Of a stretch of 64,000 nucleotides of DNA, positions 8,040 through 17,840 are shown one piece after another (within the stretch, counting starts at the first letter, position 1; every line of letters begins with the position of its first letter). This DNA comes from Salibacteraceae bacterium (GTDB taxonomy: Bacteria > Bacteroidota > Bacteroidia > Flavobacteriales_G > Salibacteraceae), in the NCBI GenBank assembly GCA_018401875.1, contig JAGYJZ010000004.1, positions 172,693 to 236,692 on the forward strand. The letters run 5' to 3'. The notes beneath the pieces were generated by a model. The model was not told the origin of the DNA. It saw only the letters and a list, made by a program, of their open reading frames with translations, and did not search any database. The position numbers and the translations under genes are program-made.

Positions 8040-9626
8040 ATGCCTGAAATTAAACCAGCAGAAGTATCAGCAATTCTTAGAGAACAACTCTCAGGAGCTA
8101 AAACCGAAGCAGAACTAGAAGAAGTAGGTTCAGTGCTCCAAGTAGGAGACGGAATCGCACGTATTTATGGCTTGTCTAATGTGCAAGCAGGAGAGTTGAT
8201 TGAGTTCGAAAACGGACTTCAAGCCATCGCTCTAAACCTCGAAGAAGACAACGTTGGTGCGGTACTTTTGGGCCATTCAAACGACATCAAAGAAGGCGAC
8301 ATCGCTAAACGCACCAAGAAAATTGCTTCCATCAATGTAGGTGAAGGAATTGTTGGTCGTGTAGTTAACACCCTTGGGCAGCCAATCGATGGTAAAGGTC
8401 CAGTTGAAGGTAAGCTGTATGAAATGCCATTGGAGCGCAAAGCTCCGGGAGTTATCTTCCGTCAGCCAGTAACCGAGCCGTTGCAAACTGGAATTAAAGC
8501 GATTGACGCAATGATTCCGATTGGACGAGGACAACGAGAGTTGATCATTGGCGACCGTCAAACAGGAAAGACTACGGTGGCGATTGATACCATCATCAAC
8601 CAAAAAGAATTCTACGACAGAGGCGAGCCTGTTTATTGTATTTATGTTGCTTCTGCTCAAAAAGCGTCAACAGTTGCAGGTATTGTGAAGCGCTTCGAAG
8701 ACGCAGGCGCAATGGCCTACACTACGGTTGTTGCTGCAAACGCTTCTGATCCTTCTCCAATGCAGTTTTACGCGCCTATGGCAGGTGCTGCGATTGGTGA
8801 GTTTTTTAGAGACACCGGAAGACCAGCATTGATCGTATATGATGATTTGTCGAAACAAGCGGTTGCTTACCGTGAAGTATCTCTTCTTTTGAGAAGACCT
8901 CCAGGACGTGAAGCATATCCAGGTGATGTGTTTTATCTTCACTCGCGCTTGTTAGAGCGTGCTGCAAAAGTGATCAATGACGATACGATTGCCGCTCAAA
9001 TGAACGACCTCCCAGAGTCATTGAAAGGAATGGTGAAAGGCGGTGGATCACTTACGGCACTTCCAATTATTGAAACTCAGGCAGGTGACGTTTCTGCCTA
9101 CATTCCAACCAACGTAATTTCGATTACGGATGGTCAGATTTTCCTTGAAGCAAACTTATTCTTGTCAGGTGTTAGACCAGCGATTAACGTAGGTATTTCC
9201 GTATCGCGTGTTGGGGGTAATGCACAGATCAAGTCAATGAAGAAAGTGGCTGGCACATTGAAGCTTGACCAGGCGCAGTACCGCGAACTTGAAGCGTTTT
9301 CTAAGTTCGGTTCAGACCTTGACGCTGCCACCAAGAGCGTATTAGACAAAGGGTCAAGAAACGTTGAGATCTTGAAGCAAAACGAAAATCAGCCGATGCC
9401 GGTTGAGAAACAAATTGCGATTATCTATTGCGGAACAAAGAACTTGCTTCGAAGCGTGCCCGTAAACAAGGTGAAAGAATTTGAAGTAGAATACCTCGAC
9501 TTTTTAGACCGCAAGCACAGAGATGTGCTCGATGCTCTGAAAGCAGGTAAACTAACCGATGAGATTACTGACACATTAGCGAAAGTGTGTGCAGAGTTAA
9601 GTGCGAAGTATAACACAAAGAAATAA
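8040..9626 (+). CDS. atpA: ATP synthase F1 subunit alpha
   Basis: Non-catalytic nucleotide-binding subunit of F1. The 528-residue product contains the Walker A sequence GDRQTGKTT at about residues 171-179, the alpha-subunit block [17 protein letters not shown] near residues 380-395 and a helical C-terminal domain. ATG start; atpG follows after 6 bases. No beta (atpD) or epsilon (atpC) gene follows in this operon, which fits Bacteroidota genomes where those two genes are encoded at a separate locus. Confidence 0.98.
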   Translation: MPEIKPAEVSAILREQLSGAKTEAELEEVGSVLQVGDGIARIYGLSNVQAGELIEFENGLQAIALNLEEDNVGAVLLGHSNDIKEGDIAKRTKKIASINVGEGIVGRVVNTLGQPIDGKGPVEGKLYEMPLERKAPGVIFRQPVTEPLQTGIKAIDAMIPIGRGQRELIIGDRQTGKTTVAIDTIINQKEFYDRGEPVYCIYVASAQKASTVAGIVKRFEDAGAMAYTTVVAANASDPSPMQFYAPMAGAAIGEFFRDTGRPALIVYDDLSKQAVAYREVSLLLRRPPGREAYPGDVFYLHSRLLERAAKVINDDTIAAQMNDLPESLKGMVKGGGSLTALPIIETQAGDVSAYIPTNVISITDGQIFLEANLFLSGVRPAINVGISVSRVGGNAQIKSMKKVAGTLKLDQAQYRELEAFSKFGSDLDAATKSVLDKGSRNVEILKQNENQPMPVEKQIAIIYCGTKNLLRSVPVNKVKEFEVEYLDFLDRKHRDVLDALKAGKLTDEITDTLAKVCAELSAKYNTKK

Positions 9627-9632
9627 GTAACC

Positions 9633-10511
9633 ATGCCTAACTTAAAAGAGGTAAGGGTAAGAATTACATCCGTAAACAGCACAAAGCAGATTACATCTGC
9701 GATGAAAATGGTGTCGGCAGCAAAACTGCGCAAGGCACAAGATGCTGTTACACAGATGAGACCTTATGCAGAGAAACTCCAAGAAATTCTTAGGGGCGTA
9801 AGCGCTGGCTTGGATACTTCTGAAAACGTGTATGGACGAAATGACAAAGATGACAACGTCTTGATCATCGCCATAAGCTCAAACAGAGGACTTTGCGGAG
9901 CGTTTAACTCTCAGGTTATAAAGCAGGTTAAGCATCTTATCGCTGACGATTACAAAACCAAGAATGTCACCATTCTGACATTTGGTAAAAAGGCAGAAGA
10001 GGCATTTCGAAAAACAGATTATTTCATAAAAGGAACCTTGCTTCCACGCCATACCAATGAGATTTTTGATGACCTCACCTATGAGCGAACCGCTGAAGCC
10101 GCATTAAAAGTTATGGGAGCGTTCAAAGCAAGGCAGTTTGACCGTGTAATGTTGGTGTACAACTCTTTCAAGAATGCAGCTGTTCAAGAAGTAAAAACAG
10201 AACAGTTTCTTCCTGTCCTTCCGCCACAAAATGACGGAACAGGAGTTGATGCCGACTATATTTTTGAGCCGAACAAAAGCGAAATCGTTGGCGACTTAAT
10301 TCCAAAGTCGCTCAAGACCCAATTATTTAAAGCTTTGCTTGACAGCACAGCATCAGAGCACGGTGCGCGTATGACTGCGATGCACAAGGCCACAGACAAC
10401 GCCACAGACCTCATTAAAGAGTTGAAATTAACATACAACAAAGCAAGACAAGCAGCGATTACCAAAGAGATTTTGGAAATCGTGGGAGGTGCTGAAGCGC
10501 TGAACAACTAA
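9633..10511 (+). CDS. atpG: ATP synthase F1 subunit gamma
   Basis: The central rotor shaft of F1. The 292-residue product has the expected N-terminal helix (RVRITSVNSTKQITSAMKMV, with the catch-loop-type ITSAMKMVSAAK block) and the C-terminal helix containing EHGARMTAMHKATDNA, both hallmarks of gamma subunits. It is the last gene of the operon: a strong intrinsic terminator follows 22 bases after the stop, and atpD/atpC are not here. Confidence 0.97.
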   Translation: MPNLKEVRVRITSVNSTKQITSAMKMVSAAKLRKAQDAVTQMRPYAEKLQEILRGVSAGLDTSENVYGRNDKDDNVLIIAISSNRGLCGAFNSQVIKQVKHLIADDYKTKNVTILTFGKKAEEAFRKTDYFIKGTLLPRHTNEIFDDLTYERTAEAALKVMGAFKARQFDRVMLVYNSFKNAAVQEVKTEQFLPVLPPQNDGTGVDADYIFEPNKSEIVGDLIPKSLKTQLFKALLDSTASEHGARMTAMHKATDNATDLIKELKLTYNKARQAAITKEILEIVGGAEALNN

Positions 10512-10532
10512 GCGAGAAGGTATAAACAATTA

Positions 10533-10563
10533 AAGGCCTCACGTTAACCGCGTGGGGCTTTTT
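10533..10563 (+). terminator. Rho-independent terminator of the ATP synthase operon
   Basis: A GC-rich hairpin, GGCCTCACG (10535-10543) pairing with CGTGGGGCT (10551-10559) including G-U pairs, has a 7-base loop and runs into TTTTT. It lies directly after atpG and before the histidine kinase gene. Confidence 0.85.
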
Positions 10564-10600
10564 CGTTGAGTGCACCGGTATTCTTAATTACATTTATCAC

Positions 10601-12040
10601 GTGAAATTAAGAACGCGTATAACGCTTGCAATGCTAACGCTGGTGATCACTTCATTGATGATCATTGGAATGGTGACGATTTGGTTTTTCACAAGTCAGA
10701 ATAAAGAATACCACGAAGAGCGTTTACAGCGTAAAGAGCGGGCAATCAAAACAGAGATGAACTACTTTTCAAAAGAAGTAGAGCTGCAAGAAGATATGGA
10801 TGTGGTGATCAAAGAGTTTGAAGAGGAAGTCTTCAGGCTGGCCAACGTGCATCAGCTAGAAATCAATGTTTTTAATACTTCGGGCGAGATTCTAGTAGCT
10901 GCAAGACCCGATTCAGTGCATTCTGAATACATCCATAAACGGGTGCCCGAATCAGCCATGGCTGACCTGGCCACGATGAATCGAATCATCATTCCAGAAG
11001 AAGAAGGAGATCGAAAGTATTTGTCTGATTACACCAACCTTTACAGCGCTTCAGGCGAAAGAATCGCCATTCTCAACCTTCCATATATACAAGATTCATC
11101 GGTCAATCAATCAGATTTAGAGGGCTTTTTGGGTTCGATAGGAGTGGTATACCTCTTTATTCTTTTAGGTGGAATCGGTCTTACGTTTTACCTTTCTAAA
11201 TCGATTACCAGCAATCTAACTGAGCTCAGTGATCGCATGCAGCATGTAGATCTCAACAAACGCAATGAGCCGTTTGATTGGAAGTCGGATGATGAAATCG
11301 GTAAATTGGTGAATGCCTACAATATGATGCTTGAAAAGCTGGAAGAGAGTAGGCAAGAACTCTCCAAAACTGAGCGTGAATCAGCCTGGCGCGAAATGGC
11401 TCGACAAGTGGCGCATGAGATAAAGAATCCTTTGACGCCCATTAAGCTAAGTGTTCAGCATTTGCAGGCAACAGCGAATTACGATGACCAAGCGTGGCGC
11501 GAAAAATTCAAGCGAACCATGACCACTATTATCCAACAAATTGAATCGCTCAGCAACATCGCGAGCGAGTTTTCTGATTTTGCTAAAATGCCTCAAGCAA
11601 AAGCAGAGGTGACCTCATTAAGCGAGGCTATTGGCGCTGTGGTTGAATTGTATTCTGACGTACCTTTCTTGCTAACAACACGCCTGCCTGAAAATGACAT
11701 AAAAGCGTTTATCGATCCAGAGCAGTTGGGCAGGGTGCTTAACAACCTGATCAAGAACGCCAAACATGCTGTTGTAGATTCAGAATCACCCAAGGTGGAA
11801 ATTGGCCTCGCACAGGAAGGTGATGCAACCATTATAACCATTACCGATAATGGTTCAGGCATAGAAGAAGACTTAAAGGATAAAATATTCAGACCGAATT
11901 TTACTACCAAGAGCAGCGGAACAGGTCTCGGACTTTCGATCTGTAAGCAAATCGTTGAAAGTGCCGGAGGAAGCATCACTTTTGAGAGCAGTCTAAGTGA
12001 AGGCACACAGTTTACGATCGCCCTGCCACGCGTGATTTAA
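10601..12040 (+). CDS. NtrY-like membrane sensor histidine kinase
   Basis: Two-component sensor kinase. Two membrane helices (about residues 7-30 and 178-200) flank a roughly 145-residue extracytoplasmic sensor region; a HAMP linker (residues about 200-255) leads to the dimerisation domain with H-box ARQVAHEIKNPLTPIKL, phospho-acceptor His272. The ATPase domain shows the N-box NLIKNAKHA, DNGSGI, and the G2 box GTGLGLSICKQ. The H-box style resembles NtrY-type kinases. The start is a GTG at 10601. No response regulator is adjacent, so it is an orphan here and its partner cannot be named. The sensed signal is unknown. Confidence 0.9.
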   Translation: MKLRTRITLAMLTLVITSLMIIGMVTIWFFTSQNKEYHEERLQRKERAIKTEMNYFSKEVELQEDMDVVIKEFEEEVFRLANVHQLEINVFNTSGEILVAARPDSVHSEYIHKRVPESAMADLATMNRIIIPEEEGDRKYLSDYTNLYSASGERIAILNLPYIQDSSVNQSDLEGFLGSIGVVYLFILLGGIGLTFYLSKSITSNLTELSDRMQHVDLNKRNEPFDWKSDDEIGKLVNAYNMMLEKLEESRQELSKTERESAWREMARQVAHEIKNPLTPIKLSVQHLQATANYDDQAWREKFKRTMTTIIQQIESLSNIASEFSDFAKMPQAKAEVTSLSEAIGAVVELYSDVPFLLTTRLPENDIKAFIDPEQLGRVLNNLIKNAKHAVVDSESPKVEIGLAQEGDATIITITDNGSGIEEDLKDKIFRPNFTTKSSGTGLGLSICKQIVESAGGSITFESSLSEGTQFTIALPRVI

Positions 12041-12078
12041 AATTCGTTGAAAAACCGAGAACACCCGCACGCAACATT

Positions 12079-12086
12079 TAATTTTG
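12079..12086 (+). promoter_or_regulatory. Possible -7 promoter box for the crotonase gene
   Basis: TAATTTTG matches TAnnTTTG and sits 15 bases upstream of the preferred ATG at 12102. No convincing -33 TTTG is at the right distance, so this is a weaker call than the one before the adhesin at 22.6 kb. Confidence 0.33.
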
Positions 12087-12101
12087 CAAAAAACAGCACT
12101 C

Positions 12102-12884
12102 ATGAATTACGCCCATCTAAAAGTTTCAAGCAAGGATTTTATTGCAATCGTTACGATCAACCGGCCAGACAAGCTCAACGCCCTTAATATTGAGGTAATT
12201 GATCAATTGAGCAAGTGCTTGACGCAACTAAATCACGATGAATCTGTGCGCTGCATTATCCTCACGGGTGAAGGACAAAAGGCCTTTGTTGCTGGAGCAG
12301 ATATAAGCGAGTTTGCTGGTTTCAGTGTTAAAAATGGGCGAGAGTTGAGTGCGAGTGGGCATAAGAAACTGTTCAGTATGATTGAGGAAATGAACACACC
12401 TGTAATCGCTGCGATCAATGGTTTTGCCCTCGGTGGTGGGCTTGAGCTCGCAATGAGTTGCCACATTCGCATTGCATCAGAAAATGCACGAATGGGACTA
12501 CCAGAAGTGTCGTTGGGTGTGATTCCAGGATATGGAGGAACGCAACGCTTGACGAAACTTGTGGGAAAAGGAAGAGCCTTTGAAATGATTACTACGGCAC
12601 AAATGATCGATGCCAATACTGCCCTGAATCATGGTTTAGTGAACCACATGGTGCCGTTGGATGAACTCTTACAGAAGGCACATAACATTGCTTCAAAAAT
12701 CGTGAAGAACTCTCCTACAGCCATCGGATACGCTATACAAGCAGTAAATGCTGGTGACGAAGGTGGTTTAGAGGGCTATGAGCATGAAATTCATCTTTTT
12801 GGCGAAGCATTTGGGTCAGAAGATTTTAAAGAGGGAACCACCGCTTTTCTCGAAAAAAGAAAACCTGAGTTTAAAGGAAAATAG
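12102..12884 (+). CDS. Enoyl-CoA hydratase/isomerase (crotonase family)
   Basis: Crotonase-fold enzyme, probably hydrating short-chain 2-enoyl-CoA in fatty-acid or amino-acid oxidation; cytoplasmic. The 260-residue product from ATG 12102 has the CoA oxyanion-hole segments AFVAGADISEF and GFALGGGLELAMSC, and both catalytic glutamates of true hydratases are present, in GGGLELA and in GLPEVSLGVIPGYGGTQRL. The longer frame from 12084 would add six residues lying within the promoter spacer and is disfavoured. No other beta-oxidation gene is nearby, so the exact substrate is not given by context. It converges on the membrane glycosyltransferase with a 4-base gap. Confidence 0.9.
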   Translation: MNYAHLKVSSKDFIAIVTINRPDKLNALNIEVIDQLSKCLTQLNHDESVRCIILTGEGQKAFVAGADISEFAGFSVKNGRELSASGHKKLFSMIEEMNTPVIAAINGFALGGGLELAMSCHIRIASENARMGLPEVSLGVIPGYGGTQRLTKLVGKGRAFEMITTAQMIDANTALNHGLVNHMVPLDELLQKAHNIASKIVKNSPTAIGYAIQAVNAGDEGGLEGYEHEIHLFGEAFGSEDFKEGTTAFLEKRKPEFKGK

Positions 12885-12888
12885 ACGC

Positions 12889-14673
12889 TTATAACATCCT
12901 CTTGAGCGTGATGCTTGGGTTCCGCACATTGAAGCGCCCTAAACCTTTGTTCCACAGGTAGATGGTAAGTCTATCGTTTTTCTCAATTGGCACAGCAAGG
13001 TCATAGCTATACTTCCACTCTTTCCATTGATTTATTTCCAAATCTGGTCGATCATTGATTCGAAAAGCATCGTAGTGCTTTCGTCTGTCTAGACTGTCCT
13101 TTACGTCAATAACGATATACGACTCGGTAGCTGCATTTTGGGTGAATTCTATTCGCTCGAGCTGGTATTCAATAAATATGCGGTCGTTGACAGATTCTGA
13201 AAATCGGTATTTATAAACACCATTGTACTCTACTTCTTCATTGAGAATAAATGCCATCGCTTCTTCTGATTGATCAACGTGATGAACATTCCAATGTCCG
13301 TCATTGGCTCCATTCCAATTGCCTGAATATATGATTTGAGAAGAACGATGGTATGGCATAATGTCGTTTCTACCTCCCAATTGCGAAGTATGTTCCGAAC
13401 CGATTTTTCCGAACACCCAGATGTAACGAGCTGAGTCCATATTCCACATCGGCAAGATTTGCGCATAGGCTTGATAGCTCTGAAAAGCGTTTAACACCAT
13501 GCAAAAAACGAGAAATGCATAAGCAAAAACACGTTTAATATTTGTGTCCAACACGTTCACCAGCAGTGAAATAGGAATTATAATGATAGCGTAAAAGTCA
13601 ATCATTGGCCGCGACCCAAACGACCCACCGTAGTGCCAAGACCACCACGCACTTAGCACATACACCGTGAGCAGGAAGAAAAGTGAATAGTTCCAAAAAG
13701 AAAATGCATCTTTTTTATAAAGCACGATGAGGCCAGGAATCAGCAGTAAGAAAAGTGGGGAATAAACAATCCAGCCGCGCTTAAATCCTACTAAAAACTC
13801 AAAAAATGCGGGATTCGAAAAGTAGAAGCCTTCATGGGTATAACTCCACACCAACCAGTAACCAGTTTGAATTTTATAAAGCAACAGTTGAATACCTGCG
13901 ATGCCTATAATCAAAACGACACATAAAATTGACCTTCCTGCGTTGTTTAAAAGATAGTTTAAACCACTGCGCAATCCTTTTATTGAGCCGGAAAGAAAAG
14001 GAACCGAAAACAAGATCAAGCCATCTACAGGACGAATCAATACGGTGAGTCCGAAAAACAAAGATGCCCACAAAAGATCGTTGAAATTAGGATCTAGAAA
14101 ATAACGCATCGTGAAAAAGGAAAAAGCCGCGATGGTAAAAAATGAGTAAACATGAGCATTGGTGACCTCTTGTGAGGTATAGTAAAGCATGTTTGTACCT
14201 AGGGCCAAAACGATCACCATTAAGGATTGAACCAACGGCTGAACTTTATAAAGCGACAAAATTTTAAACACAAACAATAGCCCAGCCAAAAGGTAGAACA
14301 GCGCGGAAATCCCCATGCTGATTTGAAAAGGCAGCTCAAGTCCGTTTATTGAATCATTTGTGATCGAAGTGACGACAAACGCAATCAAGAAAAACGGCAA
14401 CATGAGCAGGGCGGTGCCGCTGTAGTATTTATTTACAGGCCTGCCCTCAGAAGCCACAATCGTTCGGCCATTTGCGGCTTGTTGGTCTAAATCATGATCG
14501 ATAAAAATGGAGGTTAAATAGTCGTAATATCCGCGACCATCACCTTTTATTGCACCTTGTCCTGCGTATGAATCATCTCCATATTGTGACCAAGTAAAAG
14601 CGATTTGCAACAATCCTGTGATCAGTATCACCACTGACAACACAACTATTTTCTGTTTAACAGGCCACTTCAT
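12889..14673 (-). CDS. Polytopic membrane protein, glycosyltransferase-39/PMT-like
   Basis: A 594-residue protein with about ten to twelve hydrophobic segments through residue 430 and a soluble C-terminal beta-rich domain of about 160 residues. The first luminal loop carries GDGRGYYDYLTSIFIDHDL, the acidic loop-1 pattern of GT-C membrane glycosyltransferases that use polyprenyl-phosphate sugars. Such proteins glycosylate lipids, polysaccharides or surface proteins; the donor and acceptor here are unknown. The C-terminal soluble domain could be a carbohydrate-binding module. ATG start at 14673. It is divergent from the envelope operon beginning at 14817, in keeping with an envelope role. Confidence 0.72.
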   Translation of the reverse strand: MKWPVKQKIVVLSVVILITGLLQIAFTWSQYGDDSYAGQGAIKGDGRGYYDYLTSIFIDHDLDQQAANGRTIVASEGRPVNKYYSGTALLMLPFFLIAFVVTSITNDSINGLELPFQISMGISALFYLLAGLLFVFKILSLYKVQPLVQSLMVIVLALGTNMLYYTSQEVTNAHVYSFFTIAAFSFFTMRYFLDPNFNDLLWASLFFGLTVLIRPVDGLILFSVPFLSGSIKGLRSGLNYLLNNAGRSILCVVLIIGIAGIQLLLYKIQTGYWLVWSYTHEGFYFSNPAFFEFLVGFKRGWIVYSPLFLLLIPGLIVLYKKDAFSFWNYSLFFLLTVYVLSAWWSWHYGGSFGSRPMIDFYAIIIIPISLLVNVLDTNIKRVFAYAFLVFCMVLNAFQSYQAYAQILPMWNMDSARYIWVFGKIGSEHTSQLGGRNDIMPYHRSSQIIYSGNWNGANDGHWNVHHVDQSEEAMAFILNEEVEYNGVYKYRFSESVNDRIFIEYQLERIEFTQNAATESYIVIDVKDSLDRRKHYDAFRINDRPDLEINQWKEWKYSYDLAVPIEKNDRLTIYLWNKGLGRFNVRNPSITLKRML

Positions 14674-14816
14674 CTATCGCGAAGGTCTTGTTTTTCTCAC
14701 CTTAATTTGCTTCAGGTATTTTGATGGCGCTATTTGTAAGCAAAGAATGCGAAGTTGAAATCTTTAACAAAGCCGCAGAAATCTCCTCAGATTGGGACGT
14801 TTCTTTGTAGCAACAC

Positions 14817-16331
14817 ATGGCATCACCGTTAAGAAAACTTGTTGGTCAAACAGCCATTTATGGGCTGAGCAGCATTTTGGGTAGGTTTTTAAATTACCTG
14901 CTTACTCCGCTGTATACCAGTAAAATGGTTTTTCAACCCGAGCAATACGGGATCATCACAGAAATGTATGCCTATGTAGCATTTTTAGTAGTGTTGCTCA
15001 CCTACGGAATGGAAACAGCGTTTTTTCGCTACTTCACCCAAGTAAAAGAAAATCCTGATAAGGTGTATTCCACCGCGCTGTGGTCGTTGCTCGTTAGTTC
15101 GTTTGTTTTTATTGTGGGCGTATCAATTTTTGCGCAGCCAATAGCGGAGTTTTTAGGCTATCCCAACGACAAAGAATACATCTCTTGGTTCGGAATTATC
15201 GTTGGTCTTGACGCCCTCATTGCCATACCGCTGGCTAAATTAAGGGCTGAGAATAAACCCGTCAAATTTGCGGTAATCAACTTTGTATTTATCGGGGTCA
15301 ACATCGGGTTGAACCTCTTTTTTCTTGCTTATTGTTTGCCAAAATATCAAGCCGGTGAAATCAATTGGTTGGTATCTACCTTTTATAATCCAGAGACAGG
15401 CGTTGGATACGTGTTCATCGCCAATCTGATCGCCAGTGCAGTTCGGTTTTTGATGGTTTCGCCTCAGCTGTTTAAGTTGAAATTTGATTTTGACCGTGTG
15501 CTTTGGAAGAAAATGATGCTCTACGCAATGCCGCTCCTTATTGCTGGTTTAGCCGGGATTGTCAACGAAACCCTCGATCGAGCAATGCTGAAATGGATGC
15601 TCTTTGACCACTTGGGCGAATTGCAAACCATGACTCAATTGGGTATTTATGGGGCGTGCTATAAGCTATCGATCGTGATTACGTTGTGCATTCAAGCCTA
15701 TCGCTACGCGGCCGAACCGTTTTTCTTTGACCACGCAAAACACTCTGACTCGCGCAAGACCTACGCACGCATGTTGCACGTGTTTTTTGCTTTTGTGATG
15801 CTCATCTTTTTGGTGGTGACCTTATTCATTGATGTATTCAAATACTTTATCCCCAACGAGGCGTATTGGGTTGGCCTCGACATCGTGCCTTTGCTGCTGT
15901 TGGCCAACGTATTTTTGGGCGTTTACTTCAACCTAAGCGTGTGGTATAAACTTACCGATAAAACCATGTTTGGGTCATACATTGCAATTACAGGCGCGAT
16001 CATCACCGTGGCGCTCAACTTTTTATTGATCCCAGTATTTGGGTTCAGGGGTTCGGCTTATGCCACGTTAGTGTGCTATTTTAGCATGGCAGCCATTAGC
16101 TATTACTTCGGGCAAAAACATTTTCAAGTGCCGTACAACATCGGTAAGCTATCGGGCTATTTTATCCTCGCTTTAGTGCTTTTTGGGTTGGATGCGGGAT
16201 TTGATTATGAAAATACGCTTCTCGCAAACGCAGTTCGCATTGCTATGATTGTGCTTTTTGCAGGCGTAATAGCTTATTTCGAATTTTATAAAAACAGAAT
16301 AGATGCCATTGCAGATAGAAATCGTCAATAA
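14817..16331 (+). CDS. Oligosaccharide flippase (Wzx-like, MOP superfamily)
   Basis: A 504-residue integral membrane protein with about 12-14 predicted helices and the polysaccharide-biosynthesis N-terminus ([19 protein letters not shown], then an [11 protein letters not shown] segment). The family flips lipid-linked oligosaccharides across the inner membrane, so a role in O-antigen, exopolysaccharide or glycoprotein glycan export is expected. It is the first gene of a run of six same-strand genes; the dut start lies 29 bases inside its 3' end. ATG start at 14817. Specific glycan unknown. Confidence 0.87.
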   Translation: MASPLRKLVGQTAIYGLSSILGRFLNYLLTPLYTSKMVFQPEQYGIITEMYAYVAFLVVLLTYGMETAFFRYFTQVKENPDKVYSTALWSLLVSSFVFIVGVSIFAQPIAEFLGYPNDKEYISWFGIIVGLDALIAIPLAKLRAENKPVKFAVINFVFIGVNIGLNLFFLAYCLPKYQAGEINWLVSTFYNPETGVGYVFIANLIASAVRFLMVSPQLFKLKFDFDRVLWKKMMLYAMPLLIAGLAGIVNETLDRAMLKWMLFDHLGELQTMTQLGIYGACYKLSIVITLCIQAYRYAAEPFFFDHAKHSDSRKTYARMLHVFFAFVMLIFLVVTLFIDVFKYFIPNEAYWVGLDIVPLLLLANVFLGVYFNLSVWYKLTDKTMFGSYIAITGAIITVALNFLLIPVFGFRGSAYATLVCYFSMAAISYYFGQKHFQVPYNIGKLSGYFILALVLFGLDAGFDYENTLLANAVRIAMIVLFAGVIAYFEFYKNRIDAIADRNRQ

Positions 16332-16746
16332 TAGTCATCATGCCTTACCCAGTTTTGCCACTGTGCTTTCGGCAGGCATGGATTTAAGGGCGTATTTACC
16401 AGAATCATCCATCGTATTGAAACCAGGTGAACGGGCGTTGATTCCGACAGGATTACACATCGCCTTGCCCGCAGGTTATGAAGCCCAAGTGCGTCCTCGG
16501 TCAGGATTGGCGTATAAGTCAGGTGTTACGGTGTTGAATTCACCAGGAACGATTGATGCAGACTATCGTGGAGATGTAGGAGTAATTTTAATCAACCACT
16601 CTGATCAAACATTTGAAGTCCAAGACGGAGCGCGTATCGCTCAAATGGTCATCGCCAAATACGAAACGGTGACCTGGCAAGAAGTGGCAGAACTTCCTAC
16701 AAGCGAACGTGGAAAAGGCGGCTTTGGAAGTACTGGTAAAGCATAG
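16303..16746 (+). CDS. dut: dUTP diphosphatase
   Basis: Hydrolyses dUTP to dUMP and pyrophosphate, preventing uracil incorporation and feeding dTMP synthesis. The 147-residue trimeric-type dUTPase has all five motifs: AGMDLRAY (1), RPRSGLA (2), [17 protein letters not shown] (3), RIAQMVI (4) and the C-terminal [10 protein letters not shown] (5). Motif 3 supplies the catalytic Asp and motif 5 closes the active site. It overlaps the flippase gene by 29 bases, so it is probably translated from the same mRNA. Confidence 0.97.
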   Translation: MPLQIEIVNNSHHALPSFATVLSAGMDLRAYLPESSIVLKPGERALIPTGLHIALPAGYEAQVRPRSGLAYKSGVTVLNSPGTIDADYRGDVGVILINHSDQTFEVQDGARIAQMVIAKYETVTWQEVAELPTSERGKGGFGSTGKA

Positions 16747-16833
16747 TTAAACATTAATTAACCCTTATTCTCATAAGATGCGGCTCGACCTCTAATGCTT
16801 TTCGCATTTTTGCGGCTCAAAGACTTGATACCG

Positions 16834-17835
16834 ATGAATTTGATTATTCCAATGGCAGGGCAGGGAAAGCGCATGCGACCTCACACCCTAATGACACCGA
16901 AACCACTTATTCCAGTGGGAGGGAAACCAATTGTGCAGCGACTTGTAGAAGACATCGCAGCCATGTGTGACGAGCCGATCAACGAAATTGGGTTCATCAT
17001 TGGCGACTTCGGAGATGCCGTTGAGGCGGAATTGCTCGACATCGCATCGAGCCTCGGAGCGAAGGGAAAAATCTATTACCAAGACGTGGCGTTGGGCACG
17101 GGTCATGCCATTTATTGCGCTGAACCATCTTTATCAGGACCAGTGATTGTGGCGTTTGCCGACACACTGTTTCGAGCAGATTTTAAGATTGACTCAACAC
17201 AAGACGGCACCATTTGGGTGAAGCAAATCGAGGATCCAAGCCAATTCGGTGTAGTTAAAGTAAATGAAGTTGGCGCAATCACTGATTTTGTAGAGAAGCC
17301 TAAAGACTTTGTAAGTGATCTAGCGATTATCGGGATTTACTTTTTCAAGGATGGAGATCACTTGAAAAGAGAATTGAAGTATTTGATGGACAACAATGTG
17401 GTGAAAGGCGGTGAATACCAATTGACTGATGCCCTTGAAAACATGAAGCAGCAAGGCGTAGTGTTTCGCCCGGGCACCGTTGACCATTGGATGGATTGCG
17501 GTAATAAAAACGCTACGGTTGACACCAACAAGATGGTCCTCGAGTTTGAGAAAGACCTAAATATGGTGTCTGCATCTGCTAAGATTGAAAACTCTGTGTT
17601 GATCCAACCGGTGCAGGTTTCAGATGGAGTGATCATTGAAAATTCGGTGGTAGGCCCTTACGTCAGCATCGGAAAAGAAACGGTGATTAAGAACACACGG
17701 GTGAGCAATAGCATTGTTCGATCACACAGTTCAATCAACAATGCTACCATCGAGAACTCGCTGATTGGCATGCACACCACCATTGATTTAAATGCCTTAG
17801 ACCTCAGCATGGGCGATTACTCAACGATGAATTAG
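16834..17835 (+). CDS. Sugar-phosphate nucleotidylyltransferase with C-terminal LbH repeats
   Basis: Makes an NDP-sugar from a sugar 1-phosphate and NTP. From ATG 16834 the product is 333 residues with N-terminal signature MNLIIPMAGQGKRMRPHT and the PKPLIPVGGKP segment, a metal-binding Asp in AFADTLFR, and the FVEKPKDF motif of the glucose-1-phosphate uridylyl/thymidylyltransferase group. The C-terminal hundred residues contain hexapeptide-like left-handed beta-helix steps (VIIENSVVGPYVSIG). Nucleotide and sugar specificity cannot be read from sequence. The frame runs back to 16795 but those codons precede the conserved N-terminus. It likely supplies precursors for the glycan handled by the adjacent flippase. 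Confidence 0.88.
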   Translation: MNLIIPMAGQGKRMRPHTLMTPKPLIPVGGKPIVQRLVEDIAAMCDEPINEIGFIIGDFGDAVEAELLDIASSLGAKGKIYYQDVALGTGHAIYCAEPSLSGPVIVAFADTLFRADFKIDSTQDGTIWVKQIEDPSQFGVVKVNEVGAITDFVEKPKDFVSDLAIIGIYFFKDGDHLKRELKYLMDNNVVKGGEYQLTDALENMKQQGVVFRPGTVDHWMDCGNKNATVDTNKMVLEFEKDLNMVSASAKIENSVLIQPVQVSDGVIIENSVVGPYVSIGKETVIKNTRVSNSIVRSHSSINNATIENSLIGMHTTIDLNALDLSMGDYSTMN

Positions 17836-17840
17836 GGCGA

